Shown: positions 34,438 through 45,254, numbered from the stretch's first letter. The stretch: 64,000 nt of DNA from Parvibaculum sp040216885 (GCA_040216885.1 JAVJOG010000017.1:124001-188000); one strand, 5' to 3'. The notes: generated from the sequence alone by a model not told the origin. Program-made: numbers and translations.

Positions 34438-36105
34438 ATGCCCGCAACCCCTGTCCTGATCGTCGGCGCCGGCCCCGTGGGCCAGCTTGCGGCACTGCTG
34501 TTGTCGCGCCACGGCATCGCATCGCGGCTCGTGGACCGGCGCCGGGAGCCCTCGACCGCGCCGAAGGCCCATGCGGTCAACCCGCGCACGCTCGAGATTT
34601 GCGACAGCGTCGGTGTACCCGCGGCACGGTTGCGTGCGGCGGGCGCGAGTGCCAACGATGCCGGCTGGGTGCGGTTCGTCGGTACATTGGCGGGACCGGA
34701 ATTCGGCGTGCTTCCCTATGAACGTCAGGACGACGACGCGCTCGTCCACACGCCTTTTCCGCTGACCAACATTCCGCAGCCGAAATTCGAGGCGGCGCTC
34801 GCCGAGGCGATCGCGGGAGATCGCAACATCCAGTTCACGCGCGGCGTCTCATGCAAGGGGCTTGCCGAGGGTGCTTCGAGTGTGACGGCAACGCTCGAAG
34901 CCGAGGACGGCGCCACGAGCACGCTCGATTGCGGCTATGTGATCGCCGCCGACGGCGCCGGCTCGCCGCTGCGCGAGATGCTCGGCATCGCAATGGAGGG
35001 TCCGGCATCCCTGCAACACTACGTGATGATTCATTTCGAAGCCGATCTGCGCGCGCTGACCGATGCGCGGCCGGGTGTTCTTTACTTTCTTTTCGATCCG
35101 AAGACCGCCGGTGTCTTCATTGCCTATGATCGCGCCGATACCTGGGTGCTGATGCAGCCCTGCGATCCTGGCGCTGAAACGCGCGAGAGTTTCGACGACG
35201 CGCGTTGCCGCAAGCTCATCGAAGCGGCCATCGGCATGACGCCGCCGCCACTCGAGATCAGCAACATCAGTCCCTGGACGATGTCGGCCCAGGTCGCGGA
35301 GCGCTACCGCAAAGGCCGCGTCTTCCTGGCGGGAGACGCCGCGCACCGCTTTCCGCCCACAGGCGGACTCGGGCTCAACACCGGTGCGGTTGACGCGCAG
35401 AACCTCGCCTGGAAACTTGCCGCCGTCCTGAAGGGCGAGGCGGGCGCGGCCCTTCTCGACACCTACGAGATCGAGCGGCGCCCGGTGGCTCAGGTGAACT
35501 GCGAACAAAGCCTTGCCAATGCGGGCAAACTTTTCGATCTGCTTTTCGCGCTCCACGGAACGGACCCGGCACGAACCGAAAAGCACTATGCGGCCGTGGA
35601 AACGGCATCGCGTCCACCCGCCGAACTTGCCGCCGCCGTCGAAGCGCAACGGCCGCATTTCGACAGTTTCAATCTGCAACTCGGCTACCGCTATGCATCC
35701 GCAGCGACAATCGGCGCGCCCGATCTTGCGGCCGCGCGCGATGTCGACATCAGCAACTACGAACCGTCATGGGACGCGGGCGCGCATGTGCCGCATCGCT
35801 GGGTGATCCATAGGAGCGCGCGTGTGTCGCTGCTGTCGTTGCTCGGCCCCGATCGCTTCACGTTGCTGGCAGGTCCTGCCGGTTCCGCTTGGCGTGCCGC
35901 AGCCGAAGCTGCGGGGGTCGGCGCGCTCACCGCCGAAAGCGACTTCAGCGACATGGAAACCGATTGGTGCCGGTTGACCGGACTGCCAGCCGATGGCGCG
36001 CTGCTTGTGCGGCCCGACGGACATATCGCCTGTCGTTTCGGTGCGGCGACACGTGTTCCCGCGGACTTTCTGAAACGGCAGATGGCGCAAATTCTCGCCA
36101 GATAA
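34438..36105 (+). CDS. FAD-dependent aromatic-type monooxygenase (PF01494)
   Basis: A flavin monooxygenase of 555 residues, like 3-(3-hydroxyphenyl)propionate or resorcinol hydroxylases. FAD motifs: GAGPVG (residues 10-15) in LIVGAGPVGQLAALLL, DG motif in VIAADGAGSPLRE, and GDAAHRFPPTGG (299-310) followed by GLNTGAVDAQNLAWKLA. The C-terminal thioredoxin-like domain seen in phenol-hydroxylase relatives is plausible for residues 400-555. The start at ATG 34438 begins directly at the Rossmann strand. First gene of the TetR-controlled cluster; the substrate is unknown. Confidence 0.9.
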   Translation: MPATPVLIVGAGPVGQLAALLLSRHGIASRLVDRRREPSTAPKAHAVNPRTLEICDSVGVPAARLRAAGASANDAGWVRFVGTLAGPEFGVLPYERQDDDALVHTPFPLTNIPQPKFEAALAEAIAGDRNIQFTRGVSCKGLAEGASSVTATLEAEDGATSTLDCGYVIAADGAGSPLREMLGIAMEGPASLQHYVMIHFEADLRALTDARPGVLYFLFDPKTAGVFIAYDRADTWVLMQPCDPGAETRESFDDARCRKLIEAAIGMTPPPLEISNISPWTMSAQVAERYRKGRVFLAGDAAHRFPPTGGLGLNTGAVDAQNLAWKLAAVLKGEAGAALLDTYEIERRPVAQVNCEQSLANAGKLFDLLFALHGTDPARTEKHYAAVETASRPPAELAAAVEAQRPHFDSFNLQLGYRYASAATIGAPDLAAARDVDISNYEPSWDAGAHVPHRWVIHRSARVSLLSLLGPDRFTLLAGPAGSAWRAAAEAAGVGALTAESDFSDMETDWCRLTGLPADGALLVRPDGHIACRFGAATRVPADFLKRQMAQILAR

Positions 36106-36117
36106 GGAGCGGATACG

Positions 36118-36897
36118 ATGGATCTCGGACTGACCGGACGCAAGGCCATCGTTTGCGCATCGTCGCGCGGCCTCGGCAAGGCATGCGCGGCGGCACTGGC
36201 GCGCGAGGGCGTCGATGTTGTGATCAACGGACGCAACGCCGAAACGCTCGACGGGGCGGCGCATGAGCTTGCGCGCACCGCCAAAGGCTCGGTGACGGCT
36301 GTCGGTGCCGACATCAACACCGCCGAAGGTCGCGCCGCATTGATTGCCGCATGTCCCGAGGCCGACATTATCGTCAACAACAATGACGGTCCGCCGCCCG
36401 GCGCCTTTCAGCAATGGGACGAAAGTCACTGGCAGGCGGCGCTCGAAGCGAACCTGCTGGCGCCTGTCTTCATGATCAAGGGCGTGATCGAAGGTATGAA
36501 GGAGCGCCGCTTCGGCCGCATCGTCAACATTACCTCGGCGATGGTGAAGGCGCCGCGCTCGGCGATGGGGCTCTCGACAGCGGCGCGCTCCGGTCTCACC
36601 GCGATGGCGAAGGCGCTCTCCATCGATGTCGCGCCTTTCAATGTGACGATCAACAACATGTTGCCGGAACGCTTCGACACCGACCGGCAGAAGCAGATGG
36701 CGAAGCTTGCCATGGCGTTCAAGAAAATTTCCTACGAGGAAGCCCGCGCCGAAATTGCCGCATCGATTGCCGCCAAGCGCATGGGCGACCCCGCCGAGTT
36801 CGGCGATGCCTGCGCCTTTCTGTGCAGTGCCCAGGCGGGCTTTATTTCCGGACAGAACCTGCAGCTCGACGGGGGCTCCTACCCCGGTCTCATCTGA
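36118..36897 (+). CDS. SDR-family protein lacking the catalytic Tyr and Lys
   Basis: A 259-residue Rossmann-fold protein of the classical SDR family. Its cofactor region is CASSRGLGKA (TGxxxGxG variant), and NNNDGPPPG replaces the NNAG motif. Ser140 aligns with the catalytic Ser, but the Tyr position is Ser153 and the Lys position Arg157 (MGLSTAARSGL). A subgroup of FabG-like proteins with LSNxxR at this site exists, so this is a natural divergent branch rather than a broken gene. It may be a dehydrogenase with altered chemistry or a non-catalytic partner. It lies 12 bp after the monooxygenase in the same operon. Confidence 0.85.
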   Translation: MDLGLTGRKAIVCASSRGLGKACAAALAREGVDVVINGRNAETLDGAAHELARTAKGSVTAVGADINTAEGRAALIAACPEADIIVNNNDGPPPGAFQQWDESHWQAALEANLLAPVFMIKGVIEGMKERRFGRIVNITSAMVKAPRSAMGLSTAARSGLTAMAKALSIDVAPFNVTINNMLPERFDTDRQKQMAKLAMAFKKISYEEARAEIAASIAAKRMGDPAEFGDACAFLCSAQAGFISGQNLQLDGGSYPGLI

Positions 36898-36909
36898 GGA
36901 AACGAGAAA

Positions 36910-37359
36910 ATGGAAACGGTATTCGATCAAACGCTGGTTTCAAGACTGCTCTTCACGCTGGTCGCCGTCATGATCAGCGTCGGGCCGATCTTCGCCGACT
37001 TCAACAAGACGCATGCGACCAATCCGCTATGGACGCCGCATGCGCGTTTTCATGTCGTGTGGCAGGTGTTGAGTCAGACCGGTATTTCGCTGGTCATCCT
37101 TTACCTGCTGTGGTGGGATGCCGCCGACTACCTGATGCACATCTGGGTGGCGGCGACGCTCAACTATGTGTGGCTTGCGAGCTTTTACGCGACGCTCGCC
37201 TCAATGCCGGTCTATGGCGGCTCGCTGAAAGACGTCAATGGCATCAAGCCGTTCCGTTTCAATATTTTCGGGACGGTCTATCTTGTCGATACCAATCTTT
37301 TCGGCGCGACCGTGCTGACGATCGTCAATACGATCGGCGTGATGTTGCTGATCCAATGA
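36910..37359 (+). CDS. Small four-helix membrane protein (DUF6640-like)
   Basis: A 149-residue integral membrane protein with about four membrane helices (LLFTLVAVMISVGPIFADF, ISLVILYLLWW, AATLNYVWLASFYATLA, GATVLTIVNTIGVMLLI). A conserved-looking HARFHVVWQV motif lies after the first. Similar proteins sit beside catabolic oxidoreductases and have no proven role. A GAGGAAACGAG ribosome site precedes it, and it is 12 bp after the SDR gene. Confidence 0.75.
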   Translation: METVFDQTLVSRLLFTLVAVMISVGPIFADFNKTHATNPLWTPHARFHVVWQVLSQTGISLVILYLLWWDAADYLMHIWVAATLNYVWLASFYATLASMPVYGGSLKDVNGIKPFRFNIFGTVYLVDTNLFGATVLTIVNTIGVMLLIQ

Positions 37360-37369
37360 GGAAGAACGA

Positions 37370-38482
37370 ATGGACATCCTACGGTTTGCAGGACTTCTTG
37401 CCATGACGCTGCTTGCGGCGACGGCGGCACGCGCCGAATTCGGATCGGTCGAGATCGCGCCTGTCGCGGAGGCGCTGACATTCGCCCGAGCGGAAGGCGG
37501 TGACGGGCCGAGTCTGATCCTTGTTTCATCGTATGTGAATGGAACAGTGAGTGGCATCGACGTGACGGAAGCGCTCGGCACCGACGATCCGGTCGATGCC
37601 TATCGAAGCCACGGCTACGACGTGCTGGCGGCACTGACCGGCGCAATCGTCAGTGTGCCCTTGGCAGAGCTCTCGCTCCCCGCGCGGCTGACGGCATCGC
37701 ATATCGCGGTCGGCACAAATTTTCCCGAGCATGCCGAGGAGGCGACGGTGACCGACGGGCCCTTCCTCTTTCCCAAGGAGGTGGTGCCAACGCGCTTCAA
37801 TGCGGAGATTCCGGCCGGAGACGCTCTGCTCGACTATGAAGTCGAGCTTTGCTTCGTGGTGCTGGAGGCGATCGACCCCGGTGCGCCGCCGGCGCGCGCG
37901 GGTTTGATGCTGTGCAACGACGTCACCGACCGGGCGGCGCTGATGCGGCATGTCGACCCGAACGATGTTACCTCGGGCAAGGGCTTTACGACAGGCAAGA
38001 GCGCGCCGGGTTTCTTGCCGGTCGGCAATCTCTTCGTCATTCCACGCGACCTGCGGGCCTTCGCCGCAGCGGTCGAACTACGGCTCTACCGGAACGGCGA
38101 GCTGAAACAATCGGCGCGGCAATCGGAAGCGATCTGGGATTTCGATGAACTGCTGCGCCAGACAAAGGCGCGCGAGAGCACGATCTGGGCCTATGACGGC
38201 CGCATGGTCGGGCTGCCGCTTGTCGATGGCCGCGTTCCGGCGCGCACGGCGCTTCTCGCCGGCACACCCGACGGAACGATTTTCAAGGGCATCGACAAAT
38301 CAGCGATGGCGCTGGGCGCCTGGGATTGGATCGCGGGTGGTTGGGACCAGCCGGTCACGGCGCATGTTGTCGAACGGCAGATCGCAAAGGAACGCGCCGC
38401 CAAACGCTATCTCCAGCCCGGCGAGCGCGTGCGGATTGCCGTAGGGTTCCTCGGCGAGATCGACAGCACGATCGCACCCTAG
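37370..38482 (+). CDS. Exported fumarylacetoacetate-hydrolase-fold protein
   Basis: A 370-residue protein with a signal peptide (MDILRFAGLLAMTLLAATAA, cleavage after ARA near residue 22) and a FAH-fold catalytic domain. Metal and catalytic residues are kept: E157 and E159 in DYEVELCFVV, D184 in LCNDVTDRA, and Lys in SGKGFTTGK. FAH-family enzymes hydrolyse or decarboxylate beta-diketone-like ring-cleavage products, usually in the cytoplasm; a periplasmic location is unusual. It follows the membrane protein by 10 bp in the TetR-controlled operon. Confidence 0.8.
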   Translation: MDILRFAGLLAMTLLAATAARAEFGSVEIAPVAEALTFARAEGGDGPSLILVSSYVNGTVSGIDVTEALGTDDPVDAYRSHGYDVLAALTGAIVSVPLAELSLPARLTASHIAVGTNFPEHAEEATVTDGPFLFPKEVVPTRFNAEIPAGDALLDYEVELCFVVLEAIDPGAPPARAGLMLCNDVTDRAALMRHVDPNDVTSGKGFTTGKSAPGFLPVGNLFVIPRDLRAFAAAVELRLYRNGELKQSARQSEAIWDFDELLRQTKARESTIWAYDGRMVGLPLVDGRVPARTALLAGTPDGTIFKGIDKSAMALGAWDWIAGGWDQPVTAHVVERQIAKERAAKRYLQPGERVRIAVGFLGEIDSTIAP

Positions 38483-38506
38483 AAACACCCGGCGCAAACG
38501 CTTCCC

Positions 38507-38534
38507 TTGTGTGCGCCTCCGTCCGGGCTACAAT
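38507..38534 (+). promoter_or_regulatory. Predicted promoter of the Baeyer-Villiger monooxygenase gene
   Basis: TTGTGT (38507-38512) and TACAAT (38529-38534) with 16-bp spacing, 32 bp ahead of the ATG, in the 84-bp gap after the FAH-fold gene. It suggests the monooxygenase can be expressed on its own. Confidence 0.5.
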
Positions 38535-38566
38535 CCACTCAACAAAAAGAACTGGGAGGATGGGTC

Positions 38567-40198
<1,632 letters not shown>

Positions 40199-40225
40199 CA
40201 GGCGAATGACAGGCAAAAAGGCCCC

Positions 40226-40330
40226 TCTGTCACCGAACTGTCAAAAAAATGTCACGAATCTGTCACAAACCGCTTTTGCGGGATAAAGCGCGGAACTTGT
40301 CCCCGCTTTATCCCGCAACTTATCCCGCAA
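40226..40330 (+). repeat. Dispersed TGTCAC/GGGATAA element, copy 2, with hairpin
   Basis: It begins CTGTCACCGAACTGTCA, then AATCTGTCACAAAC, as in the copy at 11471-11515. It continues into a 13-bp stem GCGGGATAAAGCG (40278-40290) / CGCTTTATCCCGC (40304-40316) and a third TTATCCCGC (40319-40327). It fills the space between the converging monooxygenase and ATPase genes and even supplies the ATPase stop codon. It could work as a bidirectional terminator, though it lacks a T-tract. Confidence 0.65.
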
Positions 40331-43055
40331 ATACATCGCCCGGCGACCGCCGCGCACGATGCGCGCCGAAGCCGAGCCGGACCCTTTTTTCGACTTCGAG
40401 GATGGCGAAGAGCGCAACGCCGACCGCGACGATGACGAGCCCGTCGGCGAAGGCGACCGGCGCCGTGTCGAAAGGGATCGCCATGAAGGGCGCGTAGGTG
40501 AAGGCGAATTGTAGCACGATGACGGCCGCGATGCCGCCAAGCACGGCCGGCGTGCCGAAGAAGCCGCGCAGCGTCAAAGATGTTCCGTATGCATATCGAA
40601 CGCTGAAGAGATAGAAAATTTCCATCACGACGATCGTGTTGACGACCATGGTGCGCGCAACCTCGGGCGGCAGTCCTCGGCCGATCGCCCAGGCGAACAT
40701 GCCGAAGGCGCCGACAAGAAAGAGGGTCGAGATGAAAACGATCCGCCAGACGACGTCGCCGCGCAGGAACGGTTCGTCCGCCGCACGCGGCTTCTGCCGC
40801 ATCGTGCCGGGTTCGGTCGGCTCGAAGGCGAGCACCATCGCCAGCGCGACCGAGCTCACCATGTTGACCCAGAGAATCTGCACCGGCGTGATCGGCATTT
40901 CGAGGCCGGCGAGAATGGCGAAGACGATGGTCATGGACTCGCCGCCATTGATCGGCAACAGAAAGAGAATGGTCTTCTTGAGGTTGTCGTAGACGGTGCG
41001 GCCCTCGCGCACCGCGGCGACGATCGAGGCGAAATTGTCGTCGGCGAGAACCATCTCGCTGGCTTCCTTGGCGGCCTCGGTGCCCTTGCCGCCCATCGCA
41101 ACGCCGACATCGGCGCGCTTCAGCGCCGGCGCGTCGTTGACGCCGTCGCCGGTCATCGCGATCGTCAGCCCGTCGGCCTGCAGGGCTTCGACGAGGCGCA
41201 GCTTGTGTTCCGGCGTCGTGCGCGCAAAGACCTGCGTTTCGAGCGCGGCTTTCTTCAAAGCCTTGTCGTCCATCGCTTCGATATCGCGTCCCGTCAGCAC
41301 ATGCGGGTCTTCAGCGAGTCCGAGCGCACGGGCGACGGCCTTCGCGGTCAGCGCATGGTCGCCGGTGATCATGACGACGCGGATGCCGGCCGCCTTGCAG
41401 GCCTTGACCGCCTCAATCGCCTCTTCACGCGGCGGGTCGATGAAACCCATCAGGCCGAGCAGGACCAGCCCCTCTTCCATGTGCTCAACATCGACGGAGC
41501 CATGGCTTTCGGAGACGCGTTTCATCGCGAAGCCAAGAACGCGCTCGCCGCGCCCGGCCAGTACCTCGACCTGTTTGTGCCAATGTGCGCGGTCGATCGG
41601 CCTCGCCTCGCCTTCCATCAGCACACCCTCGGCCATGTCGATCAGCCGCTCCGGCGCGCCTTTGACGAAAATCACGCGGCCGCTGCGGGTCTCGTTCAGG
41701 GTCGCCATGTACTTGTGTGCGGAATCGAAGGGAATTTCGTCATGCCGCCGGCAGTCCCGCCGTGCCTTCGCCGGATCGAGGCTGGCCTTCATCGCCAGCA
41801 CCAGCAGCGCCGCCTCCATCGGATCGCCGGCAAAACCGGCTTTCTCGCCGCCTATTTCCGCATCGTTGCAGAACATCGCCGCATCGAGAATGGCGGCAAG
41901 CGCCGGCGAGATGTCGGCGGTCACTTCGCGACCGTCGCGCGTCAGTGTTCCCTCGGGCACGTAGCCGGTCCCCGACACCTCGACATCGCCGTCCGCCGTT
42001 GCGACCGAGCGCACGACCATTTCGTTGCGGGTCAGCGTGCCTGTCTTGTCGGAACAGATGACAGAGACGGCGCCGAGCGTTTCGACGGCGGGGAGGCGGC
42101 GAATGATCGCGTTGTGGCCGGCCATGCGCTGCACGCCGATGGCGAGCGTGATGGTCATGACGGCGGGCAGGCCTTCCGGGATCGCGGCGACAAAGAGACT
42201 GACAACGGCCATGAATGCCTCCGCGAGCGCGAAGCCGCGGAGCCAGAAAGCAATGGCGAAAACGATGATCGCCGCGGCCAGCACGGCAAAGGTGATGTGG
42301 CGCGTGAAGCGGTCCATCTGGCGCACCAGCGGTGTCTTCAGTTCGATGACATGGGCGAGCATGCCGCTGATGCGGCCAAGCTCGGTCCGCGTACCGGTCG
42401 CCACCGCGACACCGATGCCCTGGCCGGCAACGGCGATGGTGCCCGAAAAGGCCAGGCTGCTGCGGTCGCCGAGATCGGCGCCGGCGGCCACCGCCTCGAC
42501 CGATTTGTCGACCGGCACGGATTCGCCCGTCAGCGCCGCCTCGTCGAGCTTGAGGTTGCGGGCGCGGATGAGCCTGAGATCGGCGGGCACGCGGTCGCCA
42601 GCCTCGATCAGCACGACGTCGCCCGGCACGACATCCTCGGCCCTGACGGTCGTTCGGTGTCCGTCGCGACGCACGCTCGCCTCGGGATCGATCATGCCGC
42701 GGATCGCCTCAAGTGCGTCTTCGGCCTTGCCTTCCTGAAAGAAACCGATGCCCGTGTTGACGACAATGACGGCGAGGATGACGGCCGCGTCGATCGTATG
42801 GCCGGTCAGCGCCGAAAGGGCGGCAGCGGCAATCAGCACATAGATCAGCAGATTGAATTGCGCGAGAAGCCGTTTCAGCGGCCCGCGACGTGTGGCGGTC
42901 GCGAGCCGGTTGGGACCGAAGCGGGCGAGACGGCTGGCCGCTTCCGGCGCCGCGAGCCCTTCGCGCGTACTCTCCAGCGCATCGAGCGTCTCATCCGCCG
43001 ACAGGGCGGCCCAGCCCTTTTCGTCGGACTGCGGGAGGCGTTCGGTCGCAGGCAT
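40320..43055 (-). CDS. P-type cation-transporting ATPase (type II, Ca2+/cation family)
   Basis: An inner-membrane ion pump of 911 residues. It has the actuator motif LTGES, the membrane motif AIPEGLPAVMTI before the phosphorylation site SDKTGTLTRNEM (about residue 340), and the hinge TGDGVNDAPALKRADVGVAMG. N-terminal and C-terminal cation-ATPase domains are present. PEGLP in helix 4 is typical of type II Ca2+, Na+ or Mn2+-like pumps; the ion is not certain. The stop codon lies inside the dispersed repeat. A 146-base gap separates it from the small membrane protein upstream. Confidence 0.92.
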   Translation of the reverse strand: MPATERLPQSDEKGWAALSADETLDALESTREGLAAPEAASRLARFGPNRLATATRRGPLKRLLAQFNLLIYVLIAAAALSALTGHTIDAAVILAVIVVNTGIGFFQEGKAEDALEAIRGMIDPEASVRRDGHRTTVRAEDVVPGDVVLIEAGDRVPADLRLIRARNLKLDEAALTGESVPVDKSVEAVAAGADLGDRSSLAFSGTIAVAGQGIGVAVATGTRTELGRISGMLAHVIELKTPLVRQMDRFTRHITFAVLAAAIIVFAIAFWLRGFALAEAFMAVVSLFVAAIPEGLPAVMTITLAIGVQRMAGHNAIIRRLPAVETLGAVSVICSDKTGTLTRNEMVVRSVATADGDVEVSGTGYVPEGTLTRDGREVTADISPALAAILDAAMFCNDAEIGGEKAGFAGDPMEAALLVLAMKASLDPAKARRDCRRHDEIPFDSAHKYMATLNETRSGRVIFVKGAPERLIDMAEGVLMEGEARPIDRAHWHKQVEVLAGRGERVLGFAMKRVSESHGSVDVEHMEEGLVLLGLMGFIDPPREEAIEAVKACKAAGIRVVMITGDHALTAKAVARALGLAEDPHVLTGRDIEAMDDKALKKAALETQVFARTTPEHKLRLVEALQADGLTIAMTGDGVNDAPALKRADVGVAMGGKGTEAAKEASEMVLADDNFASIVAAVREGRTVYDNLKKTILFLLPINGGESMTIVFAILAGLEMPITPVQILWVNMVSSVALAMVLAFEPTEPGTMRQKPRAADEPFLRGDVVWRIVFISTLFLVGAFGMFAWAIGRGLPPEVARTMVVNTIVVMEIFYLFSVRYAYGTSLTLRGFFGTPAVLGGIAAVIVLQFAFTYAPFMAIPFDTAPVAFADGLVIVAVGVALFAILEVEKRVRLGFGAHRARRSPGDVFAG

Positions 43056-43201
43056 CGGTCACCCGTTTTCACACGGAAGGCATGACGCATGGACATGCGC
43101 CGCCAAGCCGGGAGAGACACGATAGCAAAGCGGGCCGCTGCCGTCGCCGGGACGCCGCGCGGCGCGACATTTCGCGCGGGCAACGCGCACTTTGCGGATG
43201 C

Positions 43202-43414
43202 CTATTCCTCGACATCCTTGTAGAAAAACGACGCCGTCACGACGCCGATGACAAGCGCAATGCCGAGAAAATCGACCCACGCCCATGCGGGATCGAAGGG
43301 GAGCGGAATGCCGGCGAGACGCAGCAGCGCCTCGATGCCGACGACCACGCCGGCGCCCGCCGCGCATGAGACGACATGCGCGGCGATGCGGCCATGGGTG
43401 ACACGCCAGGCCAT
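43202..43414 (-). CDS. Hypothetical small membrane protein
   Basis: A 70-residue protein with two probable membrane helices (VVSCAAGAGVVVGIEALLRL and VDFLGIALVIGVVTASFFY) and an acidic end (KDVEE). I do not recognise the family. It starts eight bases after the nitronate monooxygenase stop in the same direction, but no clear ribosome site is visible, so it may depend on coupled translation. Confidence 0.55.
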   Translation of the reverse strand: MAWRVTHGRIAAHVVSCAAGAGVVVGIEALLRLAGIPLPFDPAWAWVDFLGIALVIGVVTASFFYKDVEE

Positions 43415-43421
43415 GCAGGCG

Positions 43422-44396
43422 TCAGGCGACCAGCTTGTCGAGCCGATGGCGAATGATCTGCTCGGCTTCGGCCATCATCCGGTCGATCAGCTCCTTGCAG
43501 GTCGGGATGTCGTGAATGAGCCCGGCGACCATGCCGCAGCTCCAGGCGCCCGCATCCATTTCGCCGCCCTGCATGACGCGCGGATAGACGCCGCCGACCA
43601 GCTCCCGGATGTCCTCGATGGTGGTCGCCGCGCCCTTCGTACGCTCGATCTCGACGATCTTGTCGACGGCGGCGTTCGCCAGCACACGCTCGGTGTTGCG
43701 CAAGGGGCGCATGATGAGGCGCGTGTCGAGCTCGCTCGCCGCGATCAGCGCCTGCTTGACGTTGTCATGCACCGGCGCTTCCTTTGTCGCGATGAAGCGC
43801 GTGCGCATGTTGATGCCGTCGGCACCGAGCGCCAGCGAGGCGACGAGCTGCGAGGCAGTTCCCATGCCGCCCGAGGCGACGAAGGGGATTTTCAGCTCCT
43901 CGGCCGCGCGCGGCAGCAGGATCATGTTTGGAATGTCGTCCTCGCCCGGATGGCCGCCGCATTCGAAACCGTCGACGCTGACCGCGTCGCAGCCGATGCG
44001 TTCGGCCTTCAGCGAGTGACGGACGGAGGTGCATTTGTGGATGACCTTGATCCCCGCCTCCTTCATCGCCGGCATATAGGCTTCGGGGCTGCGGCCCGCC
44101 GTCTCGACGATCGTGACACCGCCGTCGATGATCGCCTTGATATATTCAGGATACGGAGGATTGGCGAAGCCCGGCAGGAATGTCAGGTTCACGCCGATCG
44201 GCTTGTCGGTCATCTTCTTGCACCGGGCGATCTCGTTGGCGAGATCCTTCGGCGTCGGCTGGGTGAGACCGGTGATGATGCCGAGCCCGCCGGCATTGGA
44301 AACCGCCGCGGCCATTTCGGCGAGGCCGACGAAATGCATGCCGCCCTGAATGATCGGATGCTGGATGCCGAAAAGTTCGGTAATGCGCGTCTTCAT
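43422..44396 (-). CDS. Nitronate monooxygenase / 2-nitropropane dioxygenase family FMN protein
   Basis: A TIM-barrel flavoprotein of 324 residues. Family segments include the N-terminal PIIQGGMHFVG, VSNAGGLGIITG and the FMN-phosphate region VASGGMGTASQLVASLALGADGINMRTRF. The group oxidises nitronates; many members are of unknown substrate and some resemble enoyl reductases (FabK). The crotonase gene 42 bp upstream hints at a role in acyl-CoA metabolism. ATG start at 44396. Confidence 0.85.
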   Translation of the reverse strand: MKTRITELFGIQHPIIQGGMHFVGLAEMAAAVSNAGGLGIITGLTQPTPKDLANEIARCKKMTDKPIGVNLTFLPGFANPPYPEYIKAIIDGGVTIVETAGRSPEAYMPAMKEAGIKVIHKCTSVRHSLKAERIGCDAVSVDGFECGGHPGEDDIPNMILLPRAAEELKIPFVASGGMGTASQLVASLALGADGINMRTRFIATKEAPVHDNVKQALIAASELDTRLIMRPLRNTERVLANAAVDKIVEIERTKGAATTIEDIRELVGGVYPRVMQGGEMDAGAWSCGMVAGLIHDIPTCKELIDRMMAEAEQIIRHRLDKLVA

Positions 44397-44438
44397 GTCT
44401 GTTGCCTTCGTTTCGATGGAAGTGAATAAGGATGCCGT

Positions 44439-45254
44439 TTAGCCGGCGAATTTCGGGCGGCGCTTTTCGAGATTGGCCATGATGGCTTCTTTCTGGTGCG
44501 CGCCGCCGATCAGCTTGTCCTGTTCGACGGATTCGGCGAGCAGGATCGCACCGGCATCGGCGTCCGGCGCATCGTTGAGAATGCGCTTGGCCGCGCGGAT
44601 CGCCGACGGGCTCTTGTCGGCGATCTCGCGCGCCACCGTCAGCGCCTCGGCGTAAGGGTCGTTGCAGATGCGGGTGACAAAGCCGTGTGCCAGCGCCTCG
44701 TCGGTCTCGAAGATGCGGCCGGTATAGGTGAGGTCGCGAATGACGTCCTCGCGCGCGAGGCCCCGCATCAGATACATGCCGGCCATGTCGGGCACGAGGC
44801 CCCATTTGATTTCCATGACCGAGAAGCGCGTGCCGGGCGCCACAAATCGCATATCGGCGCCGAGCGCGACCTGAAAGCCGCCGCCAAAGGCGACGCCGTG
44901 AACGGCGGCAATGACCGGCACCGGAATGTCGCGCCAGACCAGCGCCGCATATTGCGCCCGGTTGGCGATGCCATGGGTGCGCTGCCCGAGGCGGCCGGTG
45001 ACGTTCGATTTGCCGGCTTCGTTCTTGTCGCCGCTGGCCATGCGGCCGAAATTGCCCATGTCGAGGCCGGCGCAGAAGGCGCGGCCCTCGCCGGAGATCA
45101 CGACGGCGCGCACCGATTTGTCGGCTTTCAGTTTTTCGCCGGTTTCGAGCAGCGCCGTGAACATCGCATCGTCGAGCGCGTTCATCTTGTCGGCGCGGGC
45201 AAGGCGCACATCCGCGACCCCCTCGGTTATCGTCGTTTTGATGCGTTCTTCCAT
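44439..45254 (-). CDS. Crotonase / enoyl-CoA hydratase family protein
   Basis: A 271-residue CoA-binding enzyme. The oxyanion-hole segments are GRAFCAGLDMG and HGVAFGGGFQVALGAD. The family's first catalytic Glu (GGGxE) is Gln here (GGGFQ), while the second is kept in FSVMEIKWGLVPDMAG. That pattern fits an isomerase or another crotonase better than a true hydratase. The ATG at 45254 has a GGGAGGCGGG ribosome site; the open frame upstream adds 21 residues. Probably co-transcribed with the nitronate monooxygenase gene. Confidence 0.85.
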   Translation of the reverse strand: MEERIKTTITEGVADVRLARADKMNALDDAMFTALLETGEKLKADKSVRAVVISGEGRAFCAGLDMGNFGRMASGDKNEAGKSNVTGRLGQRTHGIANRAQYAALVWRDIPVPVIAAVHGVAFGGGFQVALGADMRFVAPGTRFSVMEIKWGLVPDMAGMYLMRGLAREDVIRDLTYTGRIFETDEALAHGFVTRICNDPYAEALTVAREIADKSPSAIRAAKRILNDAPDADAGAILLAESVEQDKLIGGAHQKEAIMANLEKRRPKFAG

